In this document: positions 1 to 9,076 of the stretch, piece after piece
How positions within the stretch are numbered: position 1 is the stretch's first letter
How the letters are laid out: each line of letters starts with the position of its first letter
From: Nitrosospira lacus
GTDB lineage: Bacteria > Pseudomonadota > Gammaproteobacteria > Burkholderiales > Nitrosomonadaceae
Assembly (NCBI RefSeq): GCF_000355765.4
Contig: NZ_CP021106.3
Span: 1 to 64,000 of the forward strand
Direction: 5' to 3'
Length of the DNA stretch: 64,000 bases
Notes under the pieces: generated by a model
Seen by the model: the letters and a program-made list of their open reading frames with translations, nothing else
The model's database searches: none
Told to the model about the DNA's origin: nothing
Translations under genes and position numbers: made by a program

Positions 1-2
1 AC

Positions 3-335
3 ACCAAAGGCCTCAACCACGGCCAGTACAGCGCGCCGGCTTATGCTTTATTTGCGGTTCAATCCATTGATTCAGGAAAATGGCAGGGAACGGATTCCCT
101 GTCCTTAGTCCAACTTCAATTACGGGACACGCATCGTTTGAGTTGCAAGCATATCTCATGCCAGTCCATGCACATATTTAGAATCAGTGAGTTGAATATC
201 ACTTTCTGCCCGCTGAATAAAATATGTAAAGAAATCCGACAAATCAGGAATCACCACGGGAGGGGTAAGCGGTGTCCTTATTTCCGATACACTCTGTTGT
301 TTTTTTTAGAACCTGCGCAAGGTATGGATGCATAA
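3..335 (+). CDS. Unrecognised open frame entering from the left edge
   Basis: This frame is open from the window edge to a TAA at 333-335, about 110 codons. The first 45 codons read like ordinary protein (GLNHGQYSAPAYALFAVQ); the later part is rich in Cys, His and Ile and looks non-coding. It may be the tail of a gene outside the window or chance. I recognise no family. From 336 to 499 I see no gene, only AT-rich leader sequence before priA. Confidence 0.2.
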   Translation, partial: TKGLNHGQYSAPAYALFAVQSIDSGKWQGTDSLSLVQLQLRDTHRLSCKHISCQSMHIFRISELNITFCPLNKICKEIRQIRNHHGRGKRCPYFRYTLLFFLEPAQGMDA

Positions 336-499
336 CGCAAACCGCCACTCTCCCATCCTGATGATAAATTATATGTCATACATGATGCCGGTTCTATGGA
401 AATGCTGCCTTGTTGTTGCCCCAATCAGCGGAAGATAAATCAGCGATGGACTTTCGGGGGATAATATTCCCGAATTTCCCATAAACCCTCCATCCCGAT

Positions 500-2698
500 A
501 TGCCTATCATTCGCGTCGCACTCGACGTTCCTGTCAATACTTTATTCGACTATCTTGCACAGGATGTAACGGCACAGGATATCGGCGTTCGTGTATGCGT
601 TCCGTTTGGAAAAAAGCAGGTGATAGGGGTAATCATGGAAGTAACTACTCACTCTTTGATTTCGCCATCCAGACTCAGGCAGGCCACTCACGTATTTCAG
701 GATATTCCCCCGCTGCCTGCGTCGTTGCTTGATCTGTTCCGGTTTTGCAGCACCTATTATCATCATCCGCTGGGCGAGGTGGTAATGAACGGCCTCCCCG
801 GCAGGCTACGCAGGACCAAACCCGTGGCGGTGGCCTCCGTTGCCGCCTCCCGATATTGCCTCACCCCTGCAGGACACGCAATCAACCTATCAGCCATTTC
901 CGCCCGCAGTATCATCAAGCGTCGTTTACTGGCGGGACTGCAAGAATCCGGCGGCATGAATATTGAGGAGGTAAAACGGCTTTCGCGGCGTGCACCCGCC
1001 GCATTGCAGGAATTCATTACGCTGCGCTGGGTTGAGGAAACATTGATTGCCCCTCCCTTGACCGCAGATTCACTTATTGAAATAACATCACCAGGTCCTG
1101 TCCTTACAGCAGATCAGGAAAGTGCCGTCAATGACGTTGCCGCCAAAATAAATGACTTCAATACCTGGCTGTTACATGGCATTACCGGCAGCGGCAAAAC
1201 AGAGGTCTATCTGCGGCTGATTTCGCTGCTGTTACGTCAAGGCCGGCAAACGCTGGTGCTGGTTCCTGAAATCAATCTGACGCCGCAACTGGAAGCGATC
1301 TTCCGCACACGCTTTCCCGCCATACAGCTGGTCAGTCTCCACAGCGGACTCACTCCCGGTGAGCGCGTGAATGCCTGGCTGCAGGCTCAGCGGGGTGAAG
1401 CCAGGATAATACTGGGTACGCGCCTGGCGGTCTTCACGCCGCTGCCAAAACTTGGTCTGGTCATTGTGGATGAGGAGCAGGATACTTCATTCAAACAGCA
1501 GGAGGGCTTGCGCTATTCAGCCCGGGACGTGGCAATCTTTCGCGCGAAGCATGCCAATGCACCAGTGATACTGGGTTCCGCCACTCCTTCGCTTGAAAGT
1601 TATTACAACGCGATTAATGGCCGCTACCTCAGATTGCGCCTGCAATCCCGCGCGGTAAAGAATGCAGCGCTGCCGGTCGTGCGGTGTCTCGATACCCGCT
1701 CCGCCAGAACAAAAGAAGGTTTTTCCGTCCCGTTGATCGCCGCGCTGGAGAAGTGCCTCGCCTTACACCAGCAAAGCCTGGTCTTCATCAATCGGCGTGG
1801 TTACGCACCGGTACTGCTGTGCAAGTCGTGCGCATGGACAGCAACCTGTCATCGTTGCGCCAGCCGTCTGGTGGTACATCTGCGAGAAAAACAATTGCGA
1901 TGCCACCATTGCGGTCACCAGGAGCGCTTCCCCTCCGCCTGCCCCAAGTGCGGCGACCAGGATATCGCGCCTTTTGGCCACGGCACGCAGCGGGTAGAAG
2001 CCGCGTTGGCCGAGCGTTTCCCCAAGGCACGAATTGTACGCATCGATCGCGACAGCATGCGCCGAAAGAATGCATGGCAAAAAATATTGAAAGACATTCA
2101 GGAACGGCGTGTGGATATCCTTGTTGGAACACAAATTCTGGCGAAAGGACATGATTTTCCGAATCTGTCGCTGGTTAGCATCCTGAATTCCGATGCTTCA
2201 CTATTCAGTACCGATTTTCGCGCGCCGGAGCGCCTGTTTGCTCAATTGATGCAGGTAGCGGGTCGAGCCGGGCGAGCCACTATTTCGGGAGAAGTTCTGA
2301 TTCAAACCGAATTTCCTGATCATCCCCTATATCAGGCGCTGCGGCGGCACGATTATGATGCGCTCGCGCAAACACTCCTGGCAGAAAGGAAAACAGCGGG
2401 ATTTCCACCGTATGTCTACCAGGCGTTATTGCGGGCGGAAGCGCTGCAGATTGCAGCTGCGCTGGCTTTCCTTGCCAGGGCGGCAGCCATAGCGAAAGCC
2501 CCTGAGCAAGTTGAGATATTCGATCCGGTTCCGGCGCAGATGTCCCGGTTAAAAGGAATGGAGCGCGCGCACCTGCTTATACAATCCGGCTCGCGCAAAC
2601 AATTACAGGAATTTCTCTCTGGGTGGCGGTCGAAACTCGACGCGCTTTCAACACACAAGGTACGATGGACGCTGGATGTCGATCCGCTGGAGTTTTGA
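500..2698 (+). CDS. priA: Primosomal protein N' (PriA), replication restart helicase
   Basis: PriA is the 3'-to-5' superfamily 2 helicase that reloads the replisome at collapsed forks. At 732 residues the length is usual. The N-terminal DNA-binding part (MPIIRVALDVPVNTLFDY) is followed by Walker A GITGSGKT at residues 227-234 and DEEQ at 324-327 in place of the commoner DEEH. Between the helicase lobes sits a zinc-binding region with paired CxxC motifs (CKSCAW, CHRCAS, CHHCGH, CPKCGD). The C-terminal lobe has GTQILAKGHDFPN and QVAGRAGR. No strong ribosome-binding site is visible before the ATG, but the N-terminus matches the family. The gene stands alone and converges with the fructosamine kinase-like gene. 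Confidence 0.97.
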   Translation: MPIIRVALDVPVNTLFDYLAQDVTAQDIGVRVCVPFGKKQVIGVIMEVTTHSLISPSRLRQATHVFQDIPPLPASLLDLFRFCSTYYHHPLGEVVMNGLPGRLRRTKPVAVASVAASRYCLTPAGHAINLSAISARSIIKRRLLAGLQESGGMNIEEVKRLSRRAPAALQEFITLRWVEETLIAPPLTADSLIEITSPGPVLTADQESAVNDVAAKINDFNTWLLHGITGSGKTEVYLRLISLLLRQGRQTLVLVPEINLTPQLEAIFRTRFPAIQLVSLHSGLTPGERVNAWLQAQRGEARIILGTRLAVFTPLPKLGLVIVDEEQDTSFKQQEGLRYSARDVAIFRAKHANAPVILGSATPSLESYYNAINGRYLRLRLQSRAVKNAALPVVRCLDTRSARTKEGFSVPLIAALEKCLALHQQSLVFINRRGYAPVLLCKSCAWTATCHRCASRLVVHLREKQLRCHHCGHQERFPSACPKCGDQDIAPFGHGTQRVEAALAERFPKARIVRIDRDSMRRKNAWQKILKDIQERRVDILVGTQILAKGHDFPNLSLVSILNSDASLFSTDFRAPERLFAQLMQVAGRAGRATISGEVLIQTEFPDHPLYQALRRHDYDALAQTLLAERKTAGFPPYVYQALLRAEALQIAAALAFLARAAAIAKAPEQVEIFDPVPAQMSRLKGMERAHLLIQSGSRKQLQEFLSGWRSKLDALSTHKVRWTLDVDPLEF

Positions 2699-2713
2699 CC
2701 GGGAATCGATGGA

Positions 2714-2744
2714 CTAGAATCCGGCGGTTGATTGCTCATTTTTC
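2714..2744. repeat. Solitary end of repeat family 1
   Basis: The bases CTAGAATCCGGCGGTTG followed by ATTGCTCATTTTTC match the right end of the family 1 elements at 10583-10958 and 14267-14514. No partner end is visible nearby, so this is a decayed or truncated copy. It lies in the short gap between the convergent priA and the fructosamine-kinase gene. Confidence 0.55.
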
Positions 2745-2766
2745 GACGTCCGCCTGTCCCCACGGC

Positions 2767-3651
2767 TTAGTGAATTTCGGCGAGTAATCTGCTTGTCATT
2801 TGTTCCGCCTGGCGAAGATATCCGCCGCCGAACAAGTTGAGATGGTTCAGGACGTGATACAGGTTATACAGTGTCTTCCGTATGGAGTAGCCGGAATCGA
2901 GGGGATAGGCTTCCCGGTAGGCTGCATAGAAGACCGCAGGGAATCCTCCAAAAAGTTCCGTCATGGCAATATCCGTCTCGCGATCCCCATAATAGACGGC
3001 TGGGTCAAATAACACCGGCTGACCCGTACAATCAAAACTATAGTTGCCACCCCACAAGTCACCGTGAAGAAGTGAGGCAGCCGGCCCCGTTCCTGGAAAA
3101 AAGAAATCCAGCTGCGTCAGCAGTTGCTCACCCTGAGTCTGCAATTTTCCGGTGTAGCCATTAATCCGGGCAAGTTGTAATTGATAGCCCAAACGTTGCT
3201 CGCGCCAGAACTGTATCCAGTTGGGAGAATAGCTATTGATTTGCGGCGTGGCGCCGATGACGTTATCACGCATCCATCCGAATTTTTCAAAAGAGACACG
3301 ATGCATCGCAGCCAGTTGTGCGCCCAAGGCTGCAGCGCCGCTACTGGAAACATTACCCATTTCCAAATACTCCAGCACCAGCCATGCTCTGGATTTATTT
3401 TTCCCACAGCAGACCGGTACTGGAACACGCAATGTATGGGAGCGTTGAATTTCTTGCAGGCCTGCCGCTTCCGCCTGAAATATTGACAGGCTGTCGGCAT
3501 TGTTCAGTTTGACGAAAAATTGCCGGCCTGCACCTTCAATCCGATGCGTTTCGTTGATGCAACCGCCGCCAATGGAAGCGGTTTTCTCCACAACGAACGG
3601 AAGGCCGGTGGAATTTGAGATTTGTGCGGCAACATCAGCCCAAGGTAGCAT
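2767..3651 (-). CDS. Fructosamine kinase family protein
   Basis: This 294-residue protein belongs to the fructosamine/ketosamine-3-kinase family (PF03881, E. coli YniA type). Such enzymes phosphorylate sugars attached to protein amino groups so that the adduct falls off. The sequence shows GGGCINETHRI near the N-terminus (nucleotide-binding loop), the catalytic LLHGDLWGGNYS and the metal-binding DPAVYYGDRETDIAM. It starts 22 bases after the stop of argH on the same strand, so the two are probably co-transcribed. The family is confident; the true substrate in bacteria is less certain. Confidence 0.9.
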   Translation of the reverse strand: MLPWADVAAQISNSTGLPFVVEKTASIGGGCINETHRIEGAGRQFFVKLNNADSLSIFQAEAAGLQEIQRSHTLRVPVPVCCGKNKSRAWLVLEYLEMGNVSSSGAAALGAQLAAMHRVSFEKFGWMRDNVIGATPQINSYSPNWIQFWREQRLGYQLQLARINGYTGKLQTQGEQLLTQLDFFFPGTGPAASLLHGDLWGGNYSFDCTGQPVLFDPAVYYGDRETDIAMTELFGGFPAVFYAAYREAYPLDSGYSIRKTLYNLYHVLNHLNLFGGGYLRQAEQMTSRLLAEIH

Positions 3652-3673
3652 AAGCGAATGCCGGAGTATCGTT

Positions 3674-5086
3674 TCAGGACAACCACTTCCTTGCCCGCCG
3701 GATGGCTGCCCTCACCTGTGCCGGTGCTGTTCCGCCAATATGACTACGACTATTTATCGAGCCCTCCAGGGTTAGTACAGCGTAGATATCGCTATCGATC
3801 AACCGCGAGAATTTTTGCAATTCCGGGAGAGACAGCGCGCTCAGGTCCCGGCCGCTCTTGTCGGCGAAGCGCACCGCTTGGGCTACCGCCTCGTGCGCTT
3901 CGCGAAAAGGCAATCCTTTTTTTGTCAGGTAGTCGGCCAGATCGGTAGCCGTGGCGTAACCACGCATTGCGGCGTTGCGCATTACCTCCTGGTTGACGCG
4001 CACGCCGGTCAGCATATCGGCGTAGATGCGCAGCGTGTCAATAAGCGTTTCCACCGTGTCAAAAAGAGGTTCCTTGTCTTCCTGGTTGTCTTTATTGTAA
4101 GCCAGCGGCTGACCTTTCATCAGCGTCAGCAAGGCAACCAGGTGCCCGTTGACGCGCCCGGTTTTGCCCCGCACCAGTTCCGGCACGTCCGGATTCTTTT
4201 TTTGCGGCATGATGGATGAGCCGGTACAGAACCGGTCGGCGAGATCAATGAAGCCAAATGATGGATTCATCCATAAAATCAATTCTTCCGATAGCCGGGA
4301 CAGATGCGTCATGATCAGCGCCGCGCCGGCACAGAACTCGATGGCAAAATCCCGGTCGGAAACCGCGTCCAGCGAATTTTCGCAAACCCCGTCAAATCCC
4401 AGTTGTTGCGCCACCGCCTTGCGATTGATGGGATAACTGGTCCCCGCCAGCGCCGCCGCGCCCAACGGCAGCTTGTTCACGCGCCTCCGGCAATCGGATA
4501 ATCGTTCGACATCGCGCTTCAGCATTTCAAAATATGCCATGAGATGATGACCGAAGACAACCGGCTGCGCCACCTGCAAATGAGTGAAACCAGGCATCAC
4601 GGTATCCACATGCCGTTCGGCGAGGTCAAGCAATGCGCGCTGCATACCCTGGATAAGCCCGATGATATCGTCTATCGCGGCACGCAGATAAAGCCGCACA
4701 TCGGTGGCGACCTGATCGTTACGTGATCGCGCGGTATGCAGCCGTTTGCCGGCATCGCCGATCAGCGTAGTGAGCCGTTTCTCGATATTGAGATGTACGT
4801 CTTCCAGTTCCAGGAGCCAGACGAATTCACCGCTGCGGATTTCGTCACGAATCAAGCCAAGGCCGGATTCGATGGCAGCCAAATCCCCCGCATCGATGAT
4901 GCCTGCGCCAGAAAGCATCCGGGCGTGAGCAAGCGATCCCTGGATATCGTATTCCGCCAGCCTGCGATCAAAACCAACCGATGCGGTATAACGCTGCACC
5001 AGTTCCGAAACCGGCTCATCGAACCGCCCCGACCAGGTGTTCCCTTTTTTTTCAGCCGATGTGCTTTTCTTTTTTGAAGTTGCCAT
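3674..5086 (-). CDS. argH: Argininosuccinate lyase
   Basis: ArgH splits argininosuccinate into arginine and fumarate, the last step of arginine synthesis. The 470 residues carry the fumarase/aspartase superfamily signature [12 protein letters not shown] near residue 290 and the [13 protein letters not shown] block near 125. A lysine-rich extension of about 15 residues ([16 protein letters not shown]) precedes the conserved TWSGRF. The start codon directly abuts a solitary family 1 terminal repeat (5087-5105), so the leader ends AGGAT followed at once by ATG. No other start fits, so initiation seems to depend on this repeat-derived sequence. Confidence 0.96.
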   Translation of the reverse strand: MATSKKKSTSAEKKGNTWSGRFDEPVSELVQRYTASVGFDRRLAEYDIQGSLAHARMLSGAGIIDAGDLAAIESGLGLIRDEIRSGEFVWLLELEDVHLNIEKRLTTLIGDAGKRLHTARSRNDQVATDVRLYLRAAIDDIIGLIQGMQRALLDLAERHVDTVMPGFTHLQVAQPVVFGHHLMAYFEMLKRDVERLSDCRRRVNKLPLGAAALAGTSYPINRKAVAQQLGFDGVCENSLDAVSDRDFAIEFCAGAALIMTHLSRLSEELILWMNPSFGFIDLADRFCTGSSIMPQKKNPDVPELVRGKTGRVNGHLVALLTLMKGQPLAYNKDNQEDKEPLFDTVETLIDTLRIYADMLTGVRVNQEVMRNAAMRGYATATDLADYLTKKGLPFREAHEAVAQAVRFADKSGRDLSALSLPELQKFSRLIDSDIYAVLTLEGSINSRSHIGGTAPAQVRAAIRRARKWLS

Positions 5087-5105
5087 ATCCTAAATCCGGC
5101 AGTTG
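5087..5105. repeat. Family 1 terminal repeat abutting the argH start codon
   Basis: A perfect copy of the 19-base end ATCCTAAATCCGGCAGTTG. On the minus strand it reads into the argH ATG without any gap. It is separate from, and in tandem with, the similar end at 5115-5133, which begins the decayed element next to it. Confidence 0.75.
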
Positions 5106-5114
5106 CCGCTTATC

Positions 5115-5242
5115 ATCCTAAATTCGGCAGTTGATCGCATATTCTTCAGTTTAATATTATGATTTATAAATATGCTTACCTAAATCGATCTTCATCTTCT
5201 GGGCGACCGCGCCACATGGTATTCAGCCGCTGGATTCAGGCC
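5115..5242. mobile_element. Decayed family 1 element (about 128 bp)
   Basis: The left part, 5115-5133, is a terminal repeat with one change. It is followed by the sub-terminal block TTCAGTTTAATATTATGATT and by a CTTCATCTTCTGGGCGAC block. These match, in order, the right half of the copies at 10583-10958 and 14267-14514. The far end near 5224-5242 (CAGCCGCTGGATTCAGG) is a degraded opposite repeat. From 5243 to 5346 I see nothing further. Confidence 0.6.
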
Positions 5243-5346
5243 GAAGAACGAGTATAAATCAAAATAACTTTCCTTACGTCCTGCAGGATTTCCATATCGG
5301 GGGACTTTGCGGCATTCAAAATATCCATGTGACAAGGGATGGCGCA

Positions 5347-6957
5347 TTACCCATCCAGATGGGTCTGGAATACCAGTCCGGCATGCTCTCGCAGCCTATG
5401 GAACTGAATCAGCCTCCAGCTCTCCTGCGCGACACTCAGTTCCGCTCCGAATGAGGCCAGAAAGGTAGGCGCGTCCACCGCATCATAGGCCACCCGGTGC
5501 GCGTTGGTATCAATGAACCGCTTCAGTTCGCGTGGATCATCGGACGTGACCCAGCGCGCCATCTGGTACTTTGCCGAAGCGAGACGGGCATCTACGCCAT
5601 ACTCGTGCTTGAGCCGGTGCGCCACCACTTCAAACTGCAATGTGCCCACCGCACCCAACAGCAAAGCACCTCCGGCATGGGGCCGAAATACCTGGATCGC
5701 CCCCTCTTCACCCAACTGGGTAAGTCCCAATTTGAGCTGCTTGCTGCGCATTGGATCGGCAATTTCCACCGTCTGGAAGATTTCAGGTGCGAAAAATGGC
5801 AAACCGGTAAACTGCAAGCGCTCACCTTGCGTCAGTGTATCTCCCAACTGCAACGTTCCATGATTGGGAATGCCAATAATATCGCCGGAGTAGGCGATAT
5901 CAAGCAACTCGCGCCGCTGTGAGAGAAAGGATACTACGCCGTTGGTACGGATATCCTTATCGCTACGTACAACCCTGAGGTTCATTCCGCGCTCGAAGCG
6001 GCCCGAACAGATCCGCACGAAGGCGATGCGATCCCGGTGTGCGGGATTCATGTTCGCCTGAATTTTGAATACAACACCTGAAAACATCGATTCCGCAGGT
6101 TGCACCTGACGCTGTAAGGCTTGGCGCGATCCGGGTGATGGCGCAAGATCGACCAGTGCGTCAAGTACTTCGCGTACGCCAAAATTGTTGATGGCCGAGC
6201 CAAAAAATACCGGGGTCTGCTCACCGGCGAGGAAAGCCACGTGACTGAATTCTGGCGAGGCGCCACGTATCAGCTCAATTTCCTGCCGAGCCTGGGCAAC
6301 ATTCTCCGTGAAACGTAGCGCGATTTCGGGATTATCCAGGCCTTCGATAATTTCGTCCTGTTCATCCAGTCTATCCGCACCTGGGCGAAAAACGCGCATG
6401 CGGTCGCGCCGCAAGTCGAATACACCATGAAAACTGCGGCCCATACCCAGCGGCCAGGTAAAAGGTACCGCCGTCATATTCAACGTCCGTTCGATTTCGT
6501 CAATGAGGTCGAGCGGTTCCCGTACTTCACGATCCATTTTGTTCACGAAAGTGAGGATGGGCGTATTACGCGCACGGCACACTTCCAGCAGACGCAATGT
6601 CTGGGCCTCCACGCCATTGGCGGCATCGATCACCATCAACGCCGCGTCCACCGCGGTCAGCACCCGGTAGGTATCTTCGGAAAAATCCTGGTGACCCGGC
6701 GTATCCAGCAAATTGATGACGCAACCCCGGTACTCCATCTGCATCACGGAGCTGGCGACTGAAATACCCCTTTGCTTCTCGATCTCCATCCAGTCCGAGG
6801 TGGCATGACGGCTCGCTTTGCGCGCCTTGACGCTGCCGGCGATATGAATGGCGCCGGCAAACAGCAACAACTTTTCCGTCAGCGTCGTTTTACCCGCATC
6901 CGGGTGCGAAATTATGGCAAACGTGCGCCGACGCGCCACTTCCTGATCGACCGCCAT
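5347..6957 (-). CDS. prfC: Peptide chain release factor 3
   Basis: RF3 is the translational GTPase that removes RF1/RF2 from the ribosome after termination. I place the start at 6957 (MAVDQEVARRRTFAIISH), giving 536 residues, close to the family length. The open frame continues upstream, but a GAGGAA ribosome-binding site lies 6 bases before this ATG. G-domain motifs are SHPDAGKTTLTEK, DTPGHQDFSEDTYR and NKMDR. The gene begins only 10 bases after the stop of the yejF-like ATPase, so it is probably the last gene of the peptide-transport operon. Confidence 0.95.
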   Translation of the reverse strand: MAVDQEVARRRTFAIISHPDAGKTTLTEKLLLFAGAIHIAGSVKARKASRHATSDWMEIEKQRGISVASSVMQMEYRGCVINLLDTPGHQDFSEDTYRVLTAVDAALMVIDAANGVEAQTLRLLEVCRARNTPILTFVNKMDREVREPLDLIDEIERTLNMTAVPFTWPLGMGRSFHGVFDLRRDRMRVFRPGADRLDEQDEIIEGLDNPEIALRFTENVAQARQEIELIRGASPEFSHVAFLAGEQTPVFFGSAINNFGVREVLDALVDLAPSPGSRQALQRQVQPAESMFSGVVFKIQANMNPAHRDRIAFVRICSGRFERGMNLRVVRSDKDIRTNGVVSFLSQRRELLDIAYSGDIIGIPNHGTLQLGDTLTQGERLQFTGLPFFAPEIFQTVEIADPMRSKQLKLGLTQLGEEGAIQVFRPHAGGALLLGAVGTLQFEVVAHRLKHEYGVDARLASAKYQMARWVTSDDPRELKRFIDTNAHRVAYDAVDAPTFLASFGAELSVAQESWRLIQFHRLREHAGLVFQTHLDG

Positions 6958-6967
6958 CAAATATTCC

Positions 6968-9076
6968 TCATGCTGAATCTTGTTCCTGTGGGTAAAGGTA
7001 GCACCGCGCCGTGTGCGTTGGACTGAATGCGCTTGTTCCGGGGTAATGCTCCCGGCATATCGGCATGACGTGCGGACAACGAGGATGAAAGTGGCAGCCG
7101 GATGGCGGATTGGCTGGAGAAGGCAGATCTCCATGCAGGTGGATGATCTGGCGCTTTGATGCGAGATCAATGACAGGTACCGCCGACAGCAGCGCCTGAG
7201 TATAGGGATGCCTGGGATGATCCAATACTTCATCCACCCGCCCCTGTTCCACGATTCTTCCCAGATACATCACCGCCACCTCGTCGGCGACATACTCCAC
7301 CACCGAGATATTATGAGTGATGAATAGATATGCCAGTCCCAGGTTGCCCTGCAAATCCTTCAGCAGATTCAGGATCTGTGCCTGTACCGATACATCCAGC
7401 GCACTGGTGGGCTCGTCGCAAACAATCAGCCGAGGATTGACCGCCAGGGCGCGGGCAATGGCGATACGCTGGCGCTGGCCCCCGGAGAACTCGTGCGGAT
7501 AGCGCCATTTGGTCTCTGGCGGCAACCCGACACTTTCCAGCAGTGCATCCACTCTTCCTTTCTTGCCGGTGGAATGATACTCCGGATGACTTGTTGCGCT
7601 GCCGCTTTCTGCACCCAGAGCATTCATGCCTTCTTCAATGATGTCCACGATACGCATCCGCGGGTTGAGTGACGAATAGGGGTCCTGAAAGATGAGCTGA
7701 AGTTCAGCACGCATCTTCCGCAAGCGATTGCGTTCCATCCCCACGAGTTCAAGCCCGTTATAGCGCACACTGCCCGCGGATGGCGGAATCAACTGCAGAA
7801 TACCCTTGCCGGCCGTCGTCTTGCCACAGCCGGATTCTCCCACCAGCGCCAGCGTCTTGCCCTGCTGAATCGCCAGCGAGACGCCATCCACCGCCTTGAC
7901 ATATCCGGTAATACTTCTCATCAGCCCCTTATGTATCGGGAAATAAACCTTGAGACCGGTAACGGACAGTAAGCAGGAGCTGGAATCCAGTGATTCAAAA
8001 ACCAATGCCGGTTGAGGACTTGACTCCGCTGGTCTCTCAGCGTCCTGAGCTGTGGCTTTGAAGCGCTGATTCCCGAATTCCGGGCCCTGAACGCTGGGAC
8101 TGGTATCCTCGTTAAAGAGATGACATCTCACCTGGTGTCCGCCGGCCACGACGTTCCACCTCGGCGCGATCTCATGACACAGTTCCCACGCACGGTCACA
8201 TCGGTCGGCAAAACGACAGCCGGTAAATTCGCGTGACAGCGGGGGGACATTTCCGCCAATCGCCGCCAGCCGCAGTCCTCGCTTGCGCACGACCTTGCCC
8301 GGCAGGGAAGCGAATAATTTCTGCGAATAAGGATGTGCCGGCCCGCTAAAAAAATCTTCGCGAGTCGCTGTCTCTACAATTTCACCCGCGTACATGACCG
8401 CCACTCGATGCGCCATTTGCGCCGCCACCGCGAGATCGTGAGTGATGAGCAGGATCGCCATGCCATCGCGTTTCTGCAAACCGCGCATCAGATCCAGCAC
8501 CTGGGCCTGAATGGTGACGTCCAGCGCGGTAGTCGGCTCATCGGCAATGAGTAGCTCAGGCTCTCCAGCCAGCGCCATGGCAATCATCATCCGCTGCTTC
8601 ATTCCACCCGAAAACTGGAAGGGATATTCATTCATGCGGCGTGCCGCATCCGGTATACCCACCTGGTTCAATATCTTCAGTACGCGTTCTTGTACCGCCA
8701 TACCGCTTAAATTGAAATGCCGCCGCAATACCTCGCCAATCTGGTCCGCCACCGTCATTACCGGATTCAAACTTAGCATCGGCTCCTGAAATATCATGCT
8801 GATGCGCTTCCCGCGGATATCGCGCATAGCGGCTTCCGGCAACAGAAGCAGATCCTCCTCGCCGATCCTGACGGACCCCGCCACAATCTCTCCCGCATCT
8901 GGCAACAGCCGCATAACCGAGAGGGCCGTCATGGATTTTCCACAACCGGACTCCCCCAGTAATGCAAAGGTCTCGCCCCTCAGGATTCGCAGCGTAAGCC
9001 CATCTACCGCCCATATCGGTGCCTCTCCTGTGTGGAGGACGGTCTCGAGATTATCAATCTGTAACAGGGGATTCAT
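6968..9076 (-). CDS. yejF: Peptide ABC transporter, two fused ATPase domains (YejF type)
   Basis: This cytoplasmic protein of 702 residues has two complete ABC ATPase domains in one chain, like E. coli YejF. Domain 1 has Walker A GESGCGKSMTA near residue 40, signature FSGGMKQR and Walker B LLIADEPTT. Domain 2 has GESGCGKTTAGK, FSGGQRQRIAIARAL and LIVCDEPTSALD. Each is followed by an oligopeptide-transporter C-terminal motif with several Cys (CRFADRCDRA; CHFHPRCPHVMPIC). It overlaps the upstream permease by 4 bases. It powers import of oligopeptides by the two membrane proteins encoded upstream. Confidence 0.93.
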   Translation of the reverse strand: MNPLLQIDNLETVLHTGEAPIWAVDGLTLRILRGETFALLGESGCGKSMTALSVMRLLPDAGEIVAGSVRIGEEDLLLLPEAAMRDIRGKRISMIFQEPMLSLNPVMTVADQIGEVLRRHFNLSGMAVQERVLKILNQVGIPDAARRMNEYPFQFSGGMKQRMMIAMALAGEPELLIADEPTTALDVTIQAQVLDLMRGLQKRDGMAILLITHDLAVAAQMAHRVAVMYAGEIVETATREDFFSGPAHPYSQKLFASLPGKVVRKRGLRLAAIGGNVPPLSREFTGCRFADRCDRAWELCHEIAPRWNVVAGGHQVRCHLFNEDTSPSVQGPEFGNQRFKATAQDAERPAESSPQPALVFESLDSSSCLLSVTGLKVYFPIHKGLMRSITGYVKAVDGVSLAIQQGKTLALVGESGCGKTTAGKGILQLIPPSAGSVRYNGLELVGMERNRLRKMRAELQLIFQDPYSSLNPRMRIVDIIEEGMNALGAESGSATSHPEYHSTGKKGRVDALLESVGLPPETKWRYPHEFSGGQRQRIAIARALAVNPRLIVCDEPTSALDVSVQAQILNLLKDLQGNLGLAYLFITHNISVVEYVADEVAVMYLGRIVEQGRVDEVLDHPRHPYTQALLSAVPVIDLASKRQIIHLHGDLPSPANPPSGCHFHPRCPHVMPICREHYPGTSAFSPTHTARCYLYPQEQDSA